64,000 nt of DNA from Shimia sediminis (GTDB taxonomy: Bacteria; Pseudomonadota; Alphaproteobacteria; Rhodobacterales; Rhodobacteraceae). Below the pieces are notes generated by a model that was given only the letters and a program-made list of their open reading frames with translations, ran no database searches and had not been told where the DNA came from. Positions within the stretch are counted from its first letter, which is position 1. Each line of letters begins with the position of its first letter. Location of the stretch: NCBI RefSeq assembly GCF_003990645.1, contig NZ_RYZK01000014.1, forward strand, positions 1-64,000. The letters are read 5' to 3'. A program made the translations under genes and the position numbers. Below, in pieces: positions 35,063 through 44,899 of this stretch.

Positions 35063-35704
35063 ATGCCACGATTTGTTACTGTCATTCTGGCGCTTGTACT
35101 GGTTGGATCCGGTGCCGTCGCCGAGGCCCCGACCGGCCAGCACACCAGCGCCACCCAAAAGGCGCGTTTTGGGCAGACTCTGTTCTCGGGCACCAAGCTC
35201 AAGGCGCTTCTGGGTGCTGAAAAGCGCCGGAAAGTCACCGAGATCCAGTTCTCGCGCAAATGGATTGACGCCCAGCCCAAAGTGGCCAAGGGCGATGCCG
35301 AATGGCAGTGCCTGACCGAAGCTTTGTATTTCGAAGCGCGGGGCGAGAGTGTCAAAGGGCAGTTTGCGGTGGCCGAGGTCATCATGAACCGCGTTGACCA
35401 CAACTATTACCCGTCCAGCCTGTGCGGTGTGATCAAGCAAGGCACCGGCAAGAAATACCAATGCCAGTTCACCTATACCTGCGACGGCGTGGCCGAGAAG
35501 ATCCACGAACCCGCCGCCTTTGACCGGGTTGGCAAAGTGGCGCAGTTCATGATCGACGGTGCGCCGCGAGAGCTGACCAATGGCGCAACCCATTACCACA
35601 CCAAGGCGGTTTCTCCTGCCTGGTCGCGTCAGTTCAAACGCACGGCGACGATCGGCGTGCACCACTTTTATCGCCAGCCTCCGGTCCGGCTTTCGTCGAA
35701 CTGA
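35063..35704 (+). CDS. Cell wall hydrolase, SleB-like
   Basis: From ATG at 35063, 213 aa with a signal peptide (MPRFVTVILALVLVGSGAVAEA). The C-terminal domain (about 88-205) is Hydrolase_2/SleB: CLTEALYFEARGES with the presumed catalytic Glu, AVAEVIMNRVDH, CQFTYTCDG and GATHYHT. It should cleave peptidoglycan in the periplasm. The 150-bp upstream region holds a TTGACA hexamer but no clear -10 box. Stands alone between ppdK and folB. Confidence 0.85.
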   Translation: MPRFVTVILALVLVGSGAVAEAPTGQHTSATQKARFGQTLFSGTKLKALLGAEKRRKVTEIQFSRKWIDAQPKVAKGDAEWQCLTEALYFEARGESVKGQFAVAEVIMNRVDHNYYPSSLCGVIKQGTGKKYQCQFTYTCDGVAEKIHEPAAFDRVGKVAQFMIDGAPRELTNGATHYHTKAVSPAWSRQFKRTATIGVHHFYRQPPVRLSSN

Positions 35705-35816
35705 GCCTGTTCGCATCCAGCATCTGCCGCGTTTCGGGGCTGGCCTGCCGCAAGGTGGCCTGTTAACTGCGAGCGCGTGGGGTAACTCCCTGCTGAAACC
35801 ATGAGGACTGGCTTTG

Positions 35817-36734
35817 ATGACCGACGAAACCCATCTGGCGTTTGCCCATCCGATCGAGCGTTCCGAGGCAACTGCAGGGGCGAATCCGCTGGACCGGATC
35901 TCGGTCCGCGACCTGACCGTGGACGTGGAGATCGGCGCCTTTCAGGTCGAACGGGACACCACACAGCGCCTGCGGTTCAACGTGGTTGTCGAAGTGGCGC
36001 AGCTGGATCTTAACGTCGCAGACGATGTCGATAAAATCCTGTCATACGACAAGGTCACCGAGGCGGTTCAAACGGAATTGGCAGCAGAGCGGCTGAACCT
36101 GCTGGAGACCTTGGCCGAGCGCATTGGGGATCGCATTCTTATGGAACCCCAGGCCGTGCGCGTCTTTGTGCGCATCGAAAAGCTGGATCGAGGCCCCGGC
36201 GTTCTTGGGGTGGAGATCGTGCGCAGCGGCGCCACAGGAAACACGCCAAAAGACGAAGCGCCGCTTTTGCCGCTGGTGGTGTATCTGTCGCAGGAAGCAA
36301 CCCGGTCGAAATTGTTGCCGGGCTGGGTCGAGCAGTTGAGCCTGCAACCTGAGCCGGTTGTTTTTTGTGTCGGGCCGCAATCAATCCCGGCGCCAAAGGC
36401 CACAGGCCTGGCGGCGCAGTTTCGGATTGATCTGTTGGCGATTGAGCAAAATGCCTGGGCCGTTGCCGCGCAAATGGACACTTGTGAGGTCGTGGCATCC
36501 CGCACTGAACTGGACTGGGCGATGAAGAATGGGCAGCCCTGCGTGTGGGCGCCTTCCAAGATTGTTCTGGATTCTGTTGATGGGCCCAAGTCCGATGGCT
36601 CGGATGGGCTGGCCCTGGCGCTGTGGTTTGCCGAAATGATTGAGGCGCAGTCCGTGCTTTCGATCGGCGAGAGATTGCCGGAAAACCCTGCAATCCCGGC
36701 ACGATACGTTCCGGCGGACAGTGCACACCTGTAG
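35817..36734 (+). CDS. folB: Dihydroneopterin aldolase with long C-terminal extension
   Basis: Residues 25-140 are FolB: DRISVRDLTVDVEIGAFQVERDTTQRLRFNVVVEV and SYDKVTEAVQTELAAERLNLLETLAERIGD, then VRVFVRIEKLDRGPG. FolB usually has about 120 residues; here 305, with an extra domain of about 160 residues (LPLVVYLSQEATRSKLLPGW ... LALALWFAEMIEAQSVLSIGERLP) which I do not recognise. It splits dihydroneopterin to hydroxymethyl-dihydropterin. First gene of folB-folP-glmM. Confidence 0.83.
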   Translation: MTDETHLAFAHPIERSEATAGANPLDRISVRDLTVDVEIGAFQVERDTTQRLRFNVVVEVAQLDLNVADDVDKILSYDKVTEAVQTELAAERLNLLETLAERIGDRILMEPQAVRVFVRIEKLDRGPGVLGVEIVRSGATGNTPKDEAPLLPLVVYLSQEATRSKLLPGWVEQLSLQPEPVVFCVGPQSIPAPKATGLAAQFRIDLLAIEQNAWAVAAQMDTCEVVASRTELDWAMKNGQPCVWAPSKIVLDSVDGPKSDGSDGLALALWFAEMIEAQSVLSIGERLPENPAIPARYVPADSAHL

Positions 36735-36773
36735 AGGCTTGCCAAGCTGGGCGGAAAGGCCCATTCAGAACTC

Positions 36774-37793
36774 ATGAAGACCTACTATCGTGCAATCCCG
36801 CAGACCGACGCGGCGCGCCCCGATGGCGCGTTGCAACTGGCGGGGGGCTGGACCTGGTTCACCCAGGTCGAGGTTTTGTCCCGTGATGCGCCGCCCACAG
36901 TTGTGGATGTGGCGCAGGTTCCGGGCGGCATTCTAGGGCGCATGACAGCGCTCCGCGCGGATATCGGCCCTCTGTCCATGAACGAACCGCAGGTGATGGG
37001 CATTCTGAATGTGACCCCGGACAGTTTTTCGGACGGAGGGCAGCACAGCTCTTTGGATCAGGCTGTTGGACATGCCCAAACGATGGCCGAGGCAGGTGCC
37101 ACTTTGATTGATATCGGCGGGGAATCGACGCGCCCCGGAGCCGCTGAGGTCCCGGAGGCAGAGGAGATCGCGCGCACCGCGCCGGTGATTGCGCAGATCT
37201 CAAAGTCGCTGGGGGTTCCTATCAGCATCGACACCCGCAAAGCATTGGTGGCCGAGGCCGCGTTGAATGCCGGGGCCGCATTGGTCAATGACGTAGCCGG
37301 GTTTACGTTTGATCCCGCGCTTGGGCCACTTTGTGCGACGCGCCAGGTGCCGGTTTGCGTCATGCATGCACAGGGCGATCCTGCGACCATGCAACAGAAC
37401 CCAACCTACGATGACGTGCTGCTGGATGTGTATGACTATCTGGAAGAGCGCATAGAGTGGCTTGAGGGTCTTGGGCTGGCGAGAGAACAGATTTTGGTTG
37501 ATCCCGGCATCGGTTTCGGCAAAACGATAGCACATAACCTCGCGCTTCTGGCGCGGCTAAGTCTATTTCATACGTTGGGTTGCCCGATCCTGCTTGGCGC
37601 GAGCCGCAAGGCCTTTATCAAGGTGATTGGCAAAGCAGAAGACCCGATGAAGCGCGTTGGCGGTTCGGTTGCTGTCGCGCTGGAAGGCATTGCACAGGGC
37701 ATTCAGGTCGTGCGGGTGCACGACGTGGAAGAAACTCGGCAGGCGGTGCAATTATGGCGCGCCATTACACTGGGAGAGTATTTTGGGACGTAA
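36774..37793 (+). CDS. folP: Dihydropteroate synthase
   Basis: 339 aa. The TIM-barrel enzyme starts at about residue 75: [91 protein letters not shown] and [10 protein letters not shown]. The first 70 residues are an extra N-terminal segment without known motif. It joins hydroxymethyl-dihydropterin pyrophosphate to p-aminobenzoate; sulfonamides block it. Its stop overlaps the glmM start by 11 bp. Confidence 0.95.
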   Translation: MKTYYRAIPQTDAARPDGALQLAGGWTWFTQVEVLSRDAPPTVVDVAQVPGGILGRMTALRADIGPLSMNEPQVMGILNVTPDSFSDGGQHSSLDQAVGHAQTMAEAGATLIDIGGESTRPGAAEVPEAEEIARTAPVIAQISKSLGVPISIDTRKALVAEAALNAGAALVNDVAGFTFDPALGPLCATRQVPVCVMHAQGDPATMQQNPTYDDVLLDVYDYLEERIEWLEGLGLAREQILVDPGIGFGKTIAHNLALLARLSLFHTLGCPILLGASRKAFIKVIGKAEDPMKRVGGSVAVALEGIAQGIQVVRVHDVEETRQAVQLWRAITLGEYFGT

Positions 37794-39126
37794 GTTTTTT
37801 GGCACCGACGGGGTGCGCGGTAAGGCAAATCAATACCCCATGACCGCTGAGATGGCCCTGCGTATCGGCGCTGCTGTCGGGCGACATTTCCGCAATGATG
37901 GCCAGAACAACCACCGGGTTGTGATTGGCAAGGATACTCGGCTGTCGGGGTATATGTTTGAGAATGCGCTGACCGCGGGTCTGACCTCGACCGGTATGAA
38001 TGTTCTGCTGCTAGGCCCGGTGCCGACGCCGGCGGTGGGGCTGCTGACCACCTCGATGCGCGCGGATCTTGGCGTGATGATTTCAGCCAGCCACAATCCC
38101 GCCGAAGACAACGGGATCAAGTTCTTTGGCCCAGACGGGTTCAAACTCTCGGATGAAGACGAGTTGGATATCGAACGTCTGATCGAAGAAGGCGTCGAGC
38201 CGAGCCACGCTGAGAACATCGGACGTGCCAAGCGGATTGACGATGGTCTGTTCCGGTATATCGAGCGGGTCAAAAGCTCGGTGCCGAATGCGGTGCCGCT
38301 GCAGGGTATGAAGGTCGTGATCGACTGTGCCAATGGCGCAGGCTACCGCGCTGCCCCCGAGGCGTTGTGGGAGCTGGGGGCCGAAGTGATCCCCGTAGGT
38401 GTCTCGCCAAATGGTCGCAACATCAACCTGGCGTGTGGATCAACCTATACCAAGACCGCAGCCGAGGCGGTTGTGGCGCATGGCGCCGATGTTGGGATTT
38501 CGCTGGATGGTGATGCCGACCGGGTGATGATCATCGATGAAAACGGCAAGGTTGCGGACGGCGATCAGATCATGGCTCTGTTGGCAGAGCGCTGGGCGGC
38601 GCAGGACAGGCTGGAGGGCGGCGCGCTGGTCGCGACGGTGATGTCCAACCTGGGTCTGGAGCGGTTCCTTGAGGGCAAAGGTCTGCGTCTGGAGCGGACA
38701 GCGGTCGGCGATCGCTACGTTGTCGAGGCTATGCGCAAGGGGGGCTACAACCTTGGTGGCGAACAGTCTGGGCATATCGTGATGACCGACCACGCCACGA
38801 CCGGAGATGGTCTGATGGCCGGGCTGCAGTTCCTTGCGGCTATGGCGGAAACCAACCTGCCTGCTTCAGAGCTGGCGCACCGGTTCGAGACCGTGCCGCA
38901 GATGTTGAAGAACGTCCGTTACGGCATCGGGCAAGCGCCACTTGAGACACAGGACGTGAAGGCCGCCATTGCCGACGCCGAAAACGTTTTGTCAGGCAAG
39001 GGCCGCCTGCTCATCCGCAAGTCCGGCACCGAGCCATTGGTGCGGGTCATGGCCGAATGTGAGGATGCGGTGTTGCTGGAGAAAACCGTGGACAGTGTGG
39101 TGAACGCGGTGCAGGCCGCCCTGTGA
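37783..39126 (+). CDS. glmM: Phosphoglucosamine mutase
   Basis: Chosen TTG start at 37783 gives 447 aa ([21 protein letters not shown]), the family length; GGGAG lies seven bases upstream. The phosphoserine is Ser103 in [18 protein letters not shown]; the metal loop is [13 protein letters not shown]; sugar loop GGEQSGHIV; phosphate loop [13 protein letters not shown]. It makes glucosamine-1-phosphate for peptidoglycan and LPS. Coupled to folP by overlap. Confidence 0.96.
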   Translation: MGRKFFGTDGVRGKANQYPMTAEMALRIGAAVGRHFRNDGQNNHRVVIGKDTRLSGYMFENALTAGLTSTGMNVLLLGPVPTPAVGLLTTSMRADLGVMISASHNPAEDNGIKFFGPDGFKLSDEDELDIERLIEEGVEPSHAENIGRAKRIDDGLFRYIERVKSSVPNAVPLQGMKVVIDCANGAGYRAAPEALWELGAEVIPVGVSPNGRNINLACGSTYTKTAAEAVVAHGADVGISLDGDADRVMIIDENGKVADGDQIMALLAERWAAQDRLEGGALVATVMSNLGLERFLEGKGLRLERTAVGDRYVVEAMRKGGYNLGGEQSGHIVMTDHATTGDGLMAGLQFLAAMAETNLPASELAHRFETVPQMLKNVRYGIGQAPLETQDVKAAIADAENVLSGKGRLLIRKSGTEPLVRVMAECEDAVLLEKTVDSVVNAVQAAL

Positions 39127-39144
39127 CGGCCTGCAGTTGCGGGG

Positions 39145-39717
39145 TTAACCCCTTAGCTTGTGATGCAGCAGGATCGGCACGACAAGGTCTTCTTCGTCGG
39201 TCAGGTGCCGCTGAAGAAATCCGCCGATTGCGCCGGTTTCCTTTAGCAGACCGGGCAGTTCCAGCTGCGCGTCCTTTGGCGACAGGTGCGACAGTTTCAG
39301 GTAGCGATTGGCCGCACCCGTGAGCCGGTCAAGAAGCGCGTCCAGCTCTTCATGATCTGTCTCCAGCATGTCCAGTCCCTGCATGAACCGCGCGTCGGCC
39401 CCGGCAAGTTCCGGGAAAAAGGAGCGGTCCTCCCAGCCATGATGGCCGTGCAGGTTCTGCACCAGAAGGTTGCCGAACTGCCCAAGCCGTTTGGCATAGG
39501 CCTCGGGGTCCATGGTGCGGTCGATCACCTGTTCTGTCGCTGTGTGAACAATCTCGCCCAGGCGGCGAAACATTTGATGAGCCCCCATCCAATGCTGGAT
39601 GGACTCGGCGAAATCCGGGTGATCCGGCCAGGCTTCGCGCGGATAATCCCGGAGCAGGACCTGCATCTCAGTAGGCAGGCCCTGTCTGGTATGAATGCTC
39701 GTATCAGTCATAGGCAT
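39145..39717 (-). CDS. Hemerythrin HHE-domain protein
   Basis: 190 aa, all helical by look, with iron-ligand-like HHGWEDRSFFPEL (about 94-106), ETDHEELDALLDRL (about 119-132) and a C-terminal HLTDEEDLVVPILLHH. These match the spaced His/Glu of HHE hemerythrins; bound iron could sense oxygen or nitric oxide. Met3 is an alternative start. It lies convergent to glmM. Confidence 0.72.
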   Translation of the reverse strand: MPMTDTSIHTRQGLPTEMQVLLRDYPREAWPDHPDFAESIQHWMGAHQMFRRLGEIVHTATEQVIDRTMDPEAYAKRLGQFGNLLVQNLHGHHGWEDRSFFPELAGADARFMQGLDMLETDHEELDALLDRLTGAANRYLKLSHLSPKDAQLELPGLLKETGAIGGFLQRHLTDEEDLVVPILLHHKLRG

Positions 39718-39783
39718 CAGATGTGATGGGTGGGTGTGAGTTACAACATAACATATTGTGCGTCCCTGAACCGGGTCTGTGCG

Positions 39784-40713
39784 TCAGGCGCCATAAGGGG
39801 TGCGGCGTCGCTTGCGCCCAAGCAACAGGCCGCCAAGGATCAACACCAGCGAGATCAGCAATTGCGGCGGCAGGTCTTCGCGCAGCAGCACTGCGCCGAA
39901 GAGCACCGACCAGATCGGCACCTGATAATTCACCAGGGACATAAAGCTTGGGCCGGCGTCGCGCACCACCTGTACGATCATGACCTGCGCAAAGGCCGTG
40001 GGCAGAATGGCCAGGTAGATCAGGGCAACCAGCGATGTCGTTGATGCCGCCTGGGGGACGCCCTCTTGCCAGAGTGCGATGGGCAGGATCAGCGCCGCGC
40101 CACATATCAGCGCCGCCGCCGACAGGGACAACATGTTGGTCGGTGGGCACAGCCGGGTGCAGATCGAGCCAATGGCATAACACAGCGCCGCCCCCAGACA
40201 GGCCATGCGCGCCCAGGCCTCGAAATCCGACCCGAGGGATTGAAACGCGTCCAACCCGATCAGGATGAGCACCCCGACAAAGCCGATGGTAAAGCTGACG
40301 ACTTTGCGCAAAGACATACGTTCACCCGGCACCAACACATGCGCCAGGGGCAACACGAACAGGGGCACCACGGCCATACAGACCCCGGCAAATCCCGATG
40401 CGACGTATTTTTGCCCCCAACTCAGGAGCGTGAAGGGCAGGGCGTTTGAGAAGATGCCCATGAGCAGGGCAAACCCCCAGATGCGTTTGCCGTCGGGCGT
40501 GCGCCAATCGGGCAGGCCAATACCCAAGGCGCGCACCACAAGGTAAAGCGCGGCGGCGCCCAGCACCACGCGCGAGGCAACCACGGTCAGCGGGCCAAAA
40601 TCGCGCAGGGCAATGGTCACCGACATGAAGGACGCGCCCCAGATGATCCCGAGGCTGATTAGTTTGAGCCAATTGCGTAGTCCGGGTGAGTCGCTCATCA
40701 CGTCGAGTTCCAT
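39784..40713 (-). CDS. EamA/DMT-family transporter
   Basis: 309 aa with ten hydrophobic helices in two EamA repeats (ISLGIIWGASFMSVTIALRDFGPLTVVASRVVLGA early; YQVPIWSVLFGAVLLREDLPPQLLISLVLILGGLLL late). A second ATG at 40698 is possible. Exporter of unknown small molecule. Ends with a basic tail. Lies downstream of ilvC on the same strand but behind its terminator. Confidence 0.82.
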   Translation of the reverse strand: MELDVMSDSPGLRNWLKLISLGIIWGASFMSVTIALRDFGPLTVVASRVVLGAAALYLVVRALGIGLPDWRTPDGKRIWGFALLMGIFSNALPFTLLSWGQKYVASGFAGVCMAVVPLFVLPLAHVLVPGERMSLRKVVSFTIGFVGVLILIGLDAFQSLGSDFEAWARMACLGAALCYAIGSICTRLCPPTNMLSLSAAALICGAALILPIALWQEGVPQAASTTSLVALIYLAILPTAFAQVMIVQVVRDAGPSFMSLVNYQVPIWSVLFGAVLLREDLPPQLLISLVLILGGLLLGRKRRRTPYGA

Positions 40714-40745
40714 TATTTGACCAAGCGACCTTAGTCCTTGACGGT

Positions 40746-40777
40746 AAAAAGAAAAGGGGCACCCAACCGGGCGCCCC
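40746..40777 (-). terminator. Intrinsic terminator of ilvC
   Basis: Read on the minus strand: GGGGCGCCC-GGTT-GGGTGCCCC with one G-T pair (40756-40777), then TTTTCTTTTT. It lies 29 bp after the ilvC stop. Confidence 0.9.
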
Positions 40778-40806
40778 TGTGCAAACTGATTGCGCCCTGA
40801 AGGGGA

Positions 40807-41928
<1,122 letters not shown>

Positions 41929-41961
41929 TCATTCTCGCAGATCAATAATTCCGAAAAAATC

Positions 41962-42417
41962 ATGCTTGATGATCTAGATCGGCGCATACTGCGCAACCTT
42001 CAGGCCGAACCGACCCTGCCTTTGCCCGAGTTGGCGGATCGCTTGAGTCTGACCACCTCGCGGCTGTCCCGGCGCTTGGACAAGTTGCAGGACGCAGGCA
42101 TCCTGCGCGGACAACGCGCGGTGATCGACTGGCAGGCGCTGGGCTATGCGGTTGAGGTGTCATTGCGGATCACGCTGGACAAGACACAGTCCAATGCCTT
42201 TGACGATTTCATCAGCGCGGCGCGTGAGGTGGCCGAGGTGATCGAGATCCAGACCTTTCTGGGTCGGGTCGATGTGCGGCTTTCGGTGATTGCCCGCGAC
42301 ATGCCGCATTACCAAGAGATTTACCGCAGTCAGATCCTGACCCTGCCGCATATCGCAGACATCGAAGCGCTGATGCATGTGGCGCGGATCAAATCCGAGG
42401 AAAGCCTGCCGATATGA
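41962..42417 (+). CDS. Lrp/AsnC-family regulator (first of a pair)
   Basis: 151 aa: AsnC-type winged HTH (LDDLDRRILRNLQAEPTLPLPELADRLSLTTSRLSRRLDKLQDAGIL) and RAM ligand-binding domain (VEVIEIQTFLGRVDVRLSVIARDMPHYQEIY, TLPHIADIEALMHVARIKSEESLPI). It diverges from ilvC with 132 bp between start codons, so amino-acid-dependent control of ilvC is a fair inference. It overlaps the next gene (ATGAGTG) by four bases. Confidence 0.9.
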   Translation: MLDDLDRRILRNLQAEPTLPLPELADRLSLTTSRLSRRLDKLQDAGILRGQRAVIDWQALGYAVEVSLRITLDKTQSNAFDDFISAAREVAEVIEIQTFLGRVDVRLSVIARDMPHYQEIYRSQILTLPHIADIEALMHVARIKSEESLPI

Positions 42418-42869
42418 GTGAACTGGACGACATCGACCGGGCGCTGGTCAAGGCGCTGGCGCGGGATGCGACTCAGTCCGCAGGGGCCTTGGGGCGCAGG
42501 CTGGGACTGAGTCAGCCCGCTACGTGGCGGCGGATCAGGCGGTTGCATGACACAGGCGTTATCAAGGGACGGCGGCTGGATCTGGACGCCGAGAAACTGG
42601 GGTTTGGGGTGACGGTGTTCCTGGGTGTGAAACTGGCGACCAAGGGGCGGGTGTCATTGGAGGATTTTGAACGAGCGGTGACCGCCATCCCCGAGGTTCA
42701 GACGGTAGAGCACGTGCTGGGCATGTACGACTACCGCTTGCGTGTGACGGCGCGGGACATCCCGGATTTTGAGCGCGTTCTGCGACGACGGATCATGACC
42801 CTGCCGGGGGTGGGGGACGTAGAGGCGAATGTCTTGCTGTCAGAAGAAAAACGGCCGGGGCCCTTGTAG
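42414..42869 (+). CDS. Lrp/AsnC-family regulator (second of a pair)
   Basis: 151 aa, a paralogue of the preceding gene: HTH (LDDIDRALVKALARDATQSAGALGRRLGLSQPATWRRIRRLHDTGVIKGRRLDLD) and RAM domain (VQTVEHVLGMYDYRLRVTARDIPDFERVLRRRIMTLPGVGDVEANVLLSEEK). The four-base overlap suggests both subunits are made together and perhaps form a hetero-oligomer. Followed by a 28-bp palindrome that may end the transcript. Confidence 0.9.
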   Translation: MSELDDIDRALVKALARDATQSAGALGRRLGLSQPATWRRIRRLHDTGVIKGRRLDLDAEKLGFGVTVFLGVKLATKGRVSLEDFERAVTAIPEVQTVEHVLGMYDYRLRVTARDIPDFERVLRRRIMTLPGVGDVEANVLLSEEKRPGPL

Positions 42870-42874
42870 ACCGG

Positions 42875-42902
42875 GTAGGTCGGACAAATTTGTCCGACCT
42901 AC
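42875..42902. repeat. 28-bp perfect palindrome, copy 2
   Basis: Identical to the palindrome at 25409-25436 (arms GTAGGTCGGACAAA). It begins six bases after the second Lrp gene, as a terminator would. Confidence 0.8.
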
Positions 42903-43021
42903 GGGGCATTTGCGTCAGATTTGCCCGACAACACGACGGAACCCATTGCATGCAAAAGTAGACTTTGCCTTTGCAGGGGTTCCGCGCTAGCCATGTTCAG
43001 CTAATTTCTATGGAGAGCCAA

Positions 43022-44140
43022 ATGGCCAGCGCAGTTGATCCTAACGGTCTTGACGAGTTTTCGGTCGTCTTTACGGACCGGTCCCTGAACCATATGTCGC
43101 AATCCTTTCAGCAGGTTATGCGCGACATTTCCGAGATGCTGAAAGATGTCTACAACGCCGACGCGGTGGCGCTTGTGCCCGGAGGCGGGACCTATGGCAT
43201 GGAAGCTGTCGCGCGCCAGTTTGCCCGCGATGCCAAGACTCTGGTCGTGCGCAACGGCTGGTTCTCGTACCGCTGGAGCCAGATTTTCGAAGCCGGGGCC
43301 TTTGCGGCCGAGTCGACCGTGATGAAGGCACGCCAGACCGGAAACGATGTGACAGCGCCCTTTGCGCCTGCTCCGATCGAGGAGGTTGTTGCCAAGATTC
43401 AAGAGGTTAAACCGGATGTGGTCTTTGCGCCGCATGTTGAGACCTCGGCCGGGGTGATCCTGCCGGACGACTATATCAAGGCGATGGCAGAGGCCGCGCA
43501 TGATGTGGGCGCATTGATGGTGCTGGACTGTATCGCCAGCGGGTGTGTCTGGGTCGACATGCAGGCGCTTGGCGTCGATGTCTTGTGTTCGGCCCCGCAA
43601 AAGGGCTGGTCGGCGTCGCCGTCCGCGGGGTTGGTGATGATGTCGGCTAAGGCATTGGAAAAGCTCGGGGAAACCGAGTCGGACAGCTTTGCGCTCGACC
43701 TCAAGAAATGGCATTCGATCATGATGGCCTATGAGAACGGCGGTCATGCGTATCACGCCACCATGCCGACGGATGCGCTGCGGGCGTTCCGGGATACCAT
43801 GCTGGAAACCCGCGAATACGGCTTTGATAAGTTGCGGGATGCGCAGTGGGCCTTGGGCGACGGCGTGCGCGCCATGCTGGCTGAGAAGGGCATCAAAAGC
43901 GTTGCAGAACAAGGGTTTGGCGCGCCGGGTGTGGTGGTCAGCTACACCTCTGATCCTGCCATCCAGAACGGCAGCAAGTTTGTCGCCGAGGGCATGCAGA
44001 TCGCCGCCGGCGTGCCGTTGGCCTGTGATGAGCCCGAGGGGTTCATGACCTTCCGTCTGGGTCTGTTTGGACTGGACAAGCTGTATGATGTCGAGGGCAC
44101 CCTGGGACGTCTGAAAACGGTGCTCGACAAGGTGCTCTGA
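43022..44140 (+). CDS. Class V aminotransferase (alanine/serine-glyoxylate type)
   Basis: 372 aa from the ATG at 43022 (GGAG eight bases upstream; ATG 43010 possible). PLP lysine lies in CSAPQKGWSASPSAGLVMM (Lys near 200); LVPGGGTYGMEAVARQF, HVETSAGVILP and VLDCIASGCVW are family contacts. Such enzymes make glycine from glyoxylate or work in C2/serine routes; the donor is not clear. Not in an evident operon; a promoter should lie in the 150 bp after the palindrome. Confidence 0.82.
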   Translation: MASAVDPNGLDEFSVVFTDRSLNHMSQSFQQVMRDISEMLKDVYNADAVALVPGGGTYGMEAVARQFARDAKTLVVRNGWFSYRWSQIFEAGAFAAESTVMKARQTGNDVTAPFAPAPIEEVVAKIQEVKPDVVFAPHVETSAGVILPDDYIKAMAEAAHDVGALMVLDCIASGCVWVDMQALGVDVLCSAPQKGWSASPSAGLVMMSAKALEKLGETESDSFALDLKKWHSIMMAYENGGHAYHATMPTDALRAFRDTMLETREYGFDKLRDAQWALGDGVRAMLAEKGIKSVAEQGFGAPGVVVSYTSDPAIQNGSKFVAEGMQIAAGVPLACDEPEGFMTFRLGLFGLDKLYDVEGTLGRLKTVLDKVL

Positions 44141-44165
44141 GCGCCAAAAACCGCGTCTGTTTTAT

Positions 44166-44198
44166 GTCGGTATCGCGTCGGTACTACGTCGGTGCTGC
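44166..44198 (+). repeat. Tandem 11-bp repeat, copy 2 (three units)
   Basis: GTCGGTATCGC, GTCGGTACTAC and GTCGGTGCTGC follow CCAAAAACCGCGTCTGT. The leader and first unit resemble the array at 25313-25336. Confidence 0.6.
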
Positions 44199-44209
44199 CG
44201 ACCGGTGCC

Positions 44210-44899
44210 TTAACCGCGCCGAAAGCGGATATTGCTATGGCCGCCGAGGCCATAGCGCAAGCTGGCGACAATGACCGCGAGGCTGATCGCCAGCCATAGC
44301 CCTCCCCAGATCATTGTTGTTCCGCCGAACTCTTCGGCGAGCATGCGCGCGTCGGAGTAAAGATGCGCGCGGGCGATGGTGTCGCTGAAAATGTCGTAGG
44401 GCACGTAGATCATGCTGGTGAGGCCGATCACACGCAGGATCAGGTCGTTGATGTCGTGGTTCAGCCATGCGGCGGCAGCGAGCATCAGGGCAGCTGTGGC
44501 AATGCCAAAGATCACCGCGAAGGGTTCGCTTGAATAGAGAAGCGTCACACCAAGGATCAGCGCGCCAAGGCACATCATGGCGATGCGGTCCGCCCGTGTA
44601 TTGACGGCGGTCAGCAAAAGGATGACCCCGATCAGGAGTGAGCCGACATAGCCTGCGCTGAGCGTTAGGAAGCGGTTGCCGCCGCGGGCAAGGACTTCAC
44701 CGCCTTCCATGGCGTTGACCGAGAGCGAGACGACCTCACCCCCTGTGAGGATCACCGCAATCGCGTGGCTGAGTTCGTGCAGGAAGACGATCAGCAAGCG
44801 CAGGGGGTAAATGACGTCGGTGGGCCAGAGGGCGAAAACGACGGCGCAGAGCGCCATGATCTGCCAGTGGCCCCGAAAGATGCGGGTGAGCGCCTGCAT
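44210..44899 (-). CDS. M50-like membrane metalloprotease family protein
   Basis: 229 aa with about six hydrophobic segments. HELSHAI (His41-His45) is the HExxH-type zinc motif of M50B-like peptidases, in a membrane helix. The second M50 motif is not obvious; NHDINDL near 141-148 may supply a third ligand. Its start follows the ubiH stop directly, so the pair is one transcript. Role unknown. Confidence 0.68.
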   Translation of the reverse strand: MQALTRIFRGHWQIMALCAVVFALWPTDVIYPLRLLIVFLHELSHAIAVILTGGEVVSLSVNAMEGGEVLARGGNRFLTLSAGYVGSLLIGVILLLTAVNTRADRIAMMCLGALILGVTLLYSSEPFAVIFGIATAALMLAAAAWLNHDINDLILRVIGLTSMIYVPYDIFSDTIARAHLYSDARMLAEEFGGTTMIWGGLWLAISLAVIVASLRYGLGGHSNIRFRRG

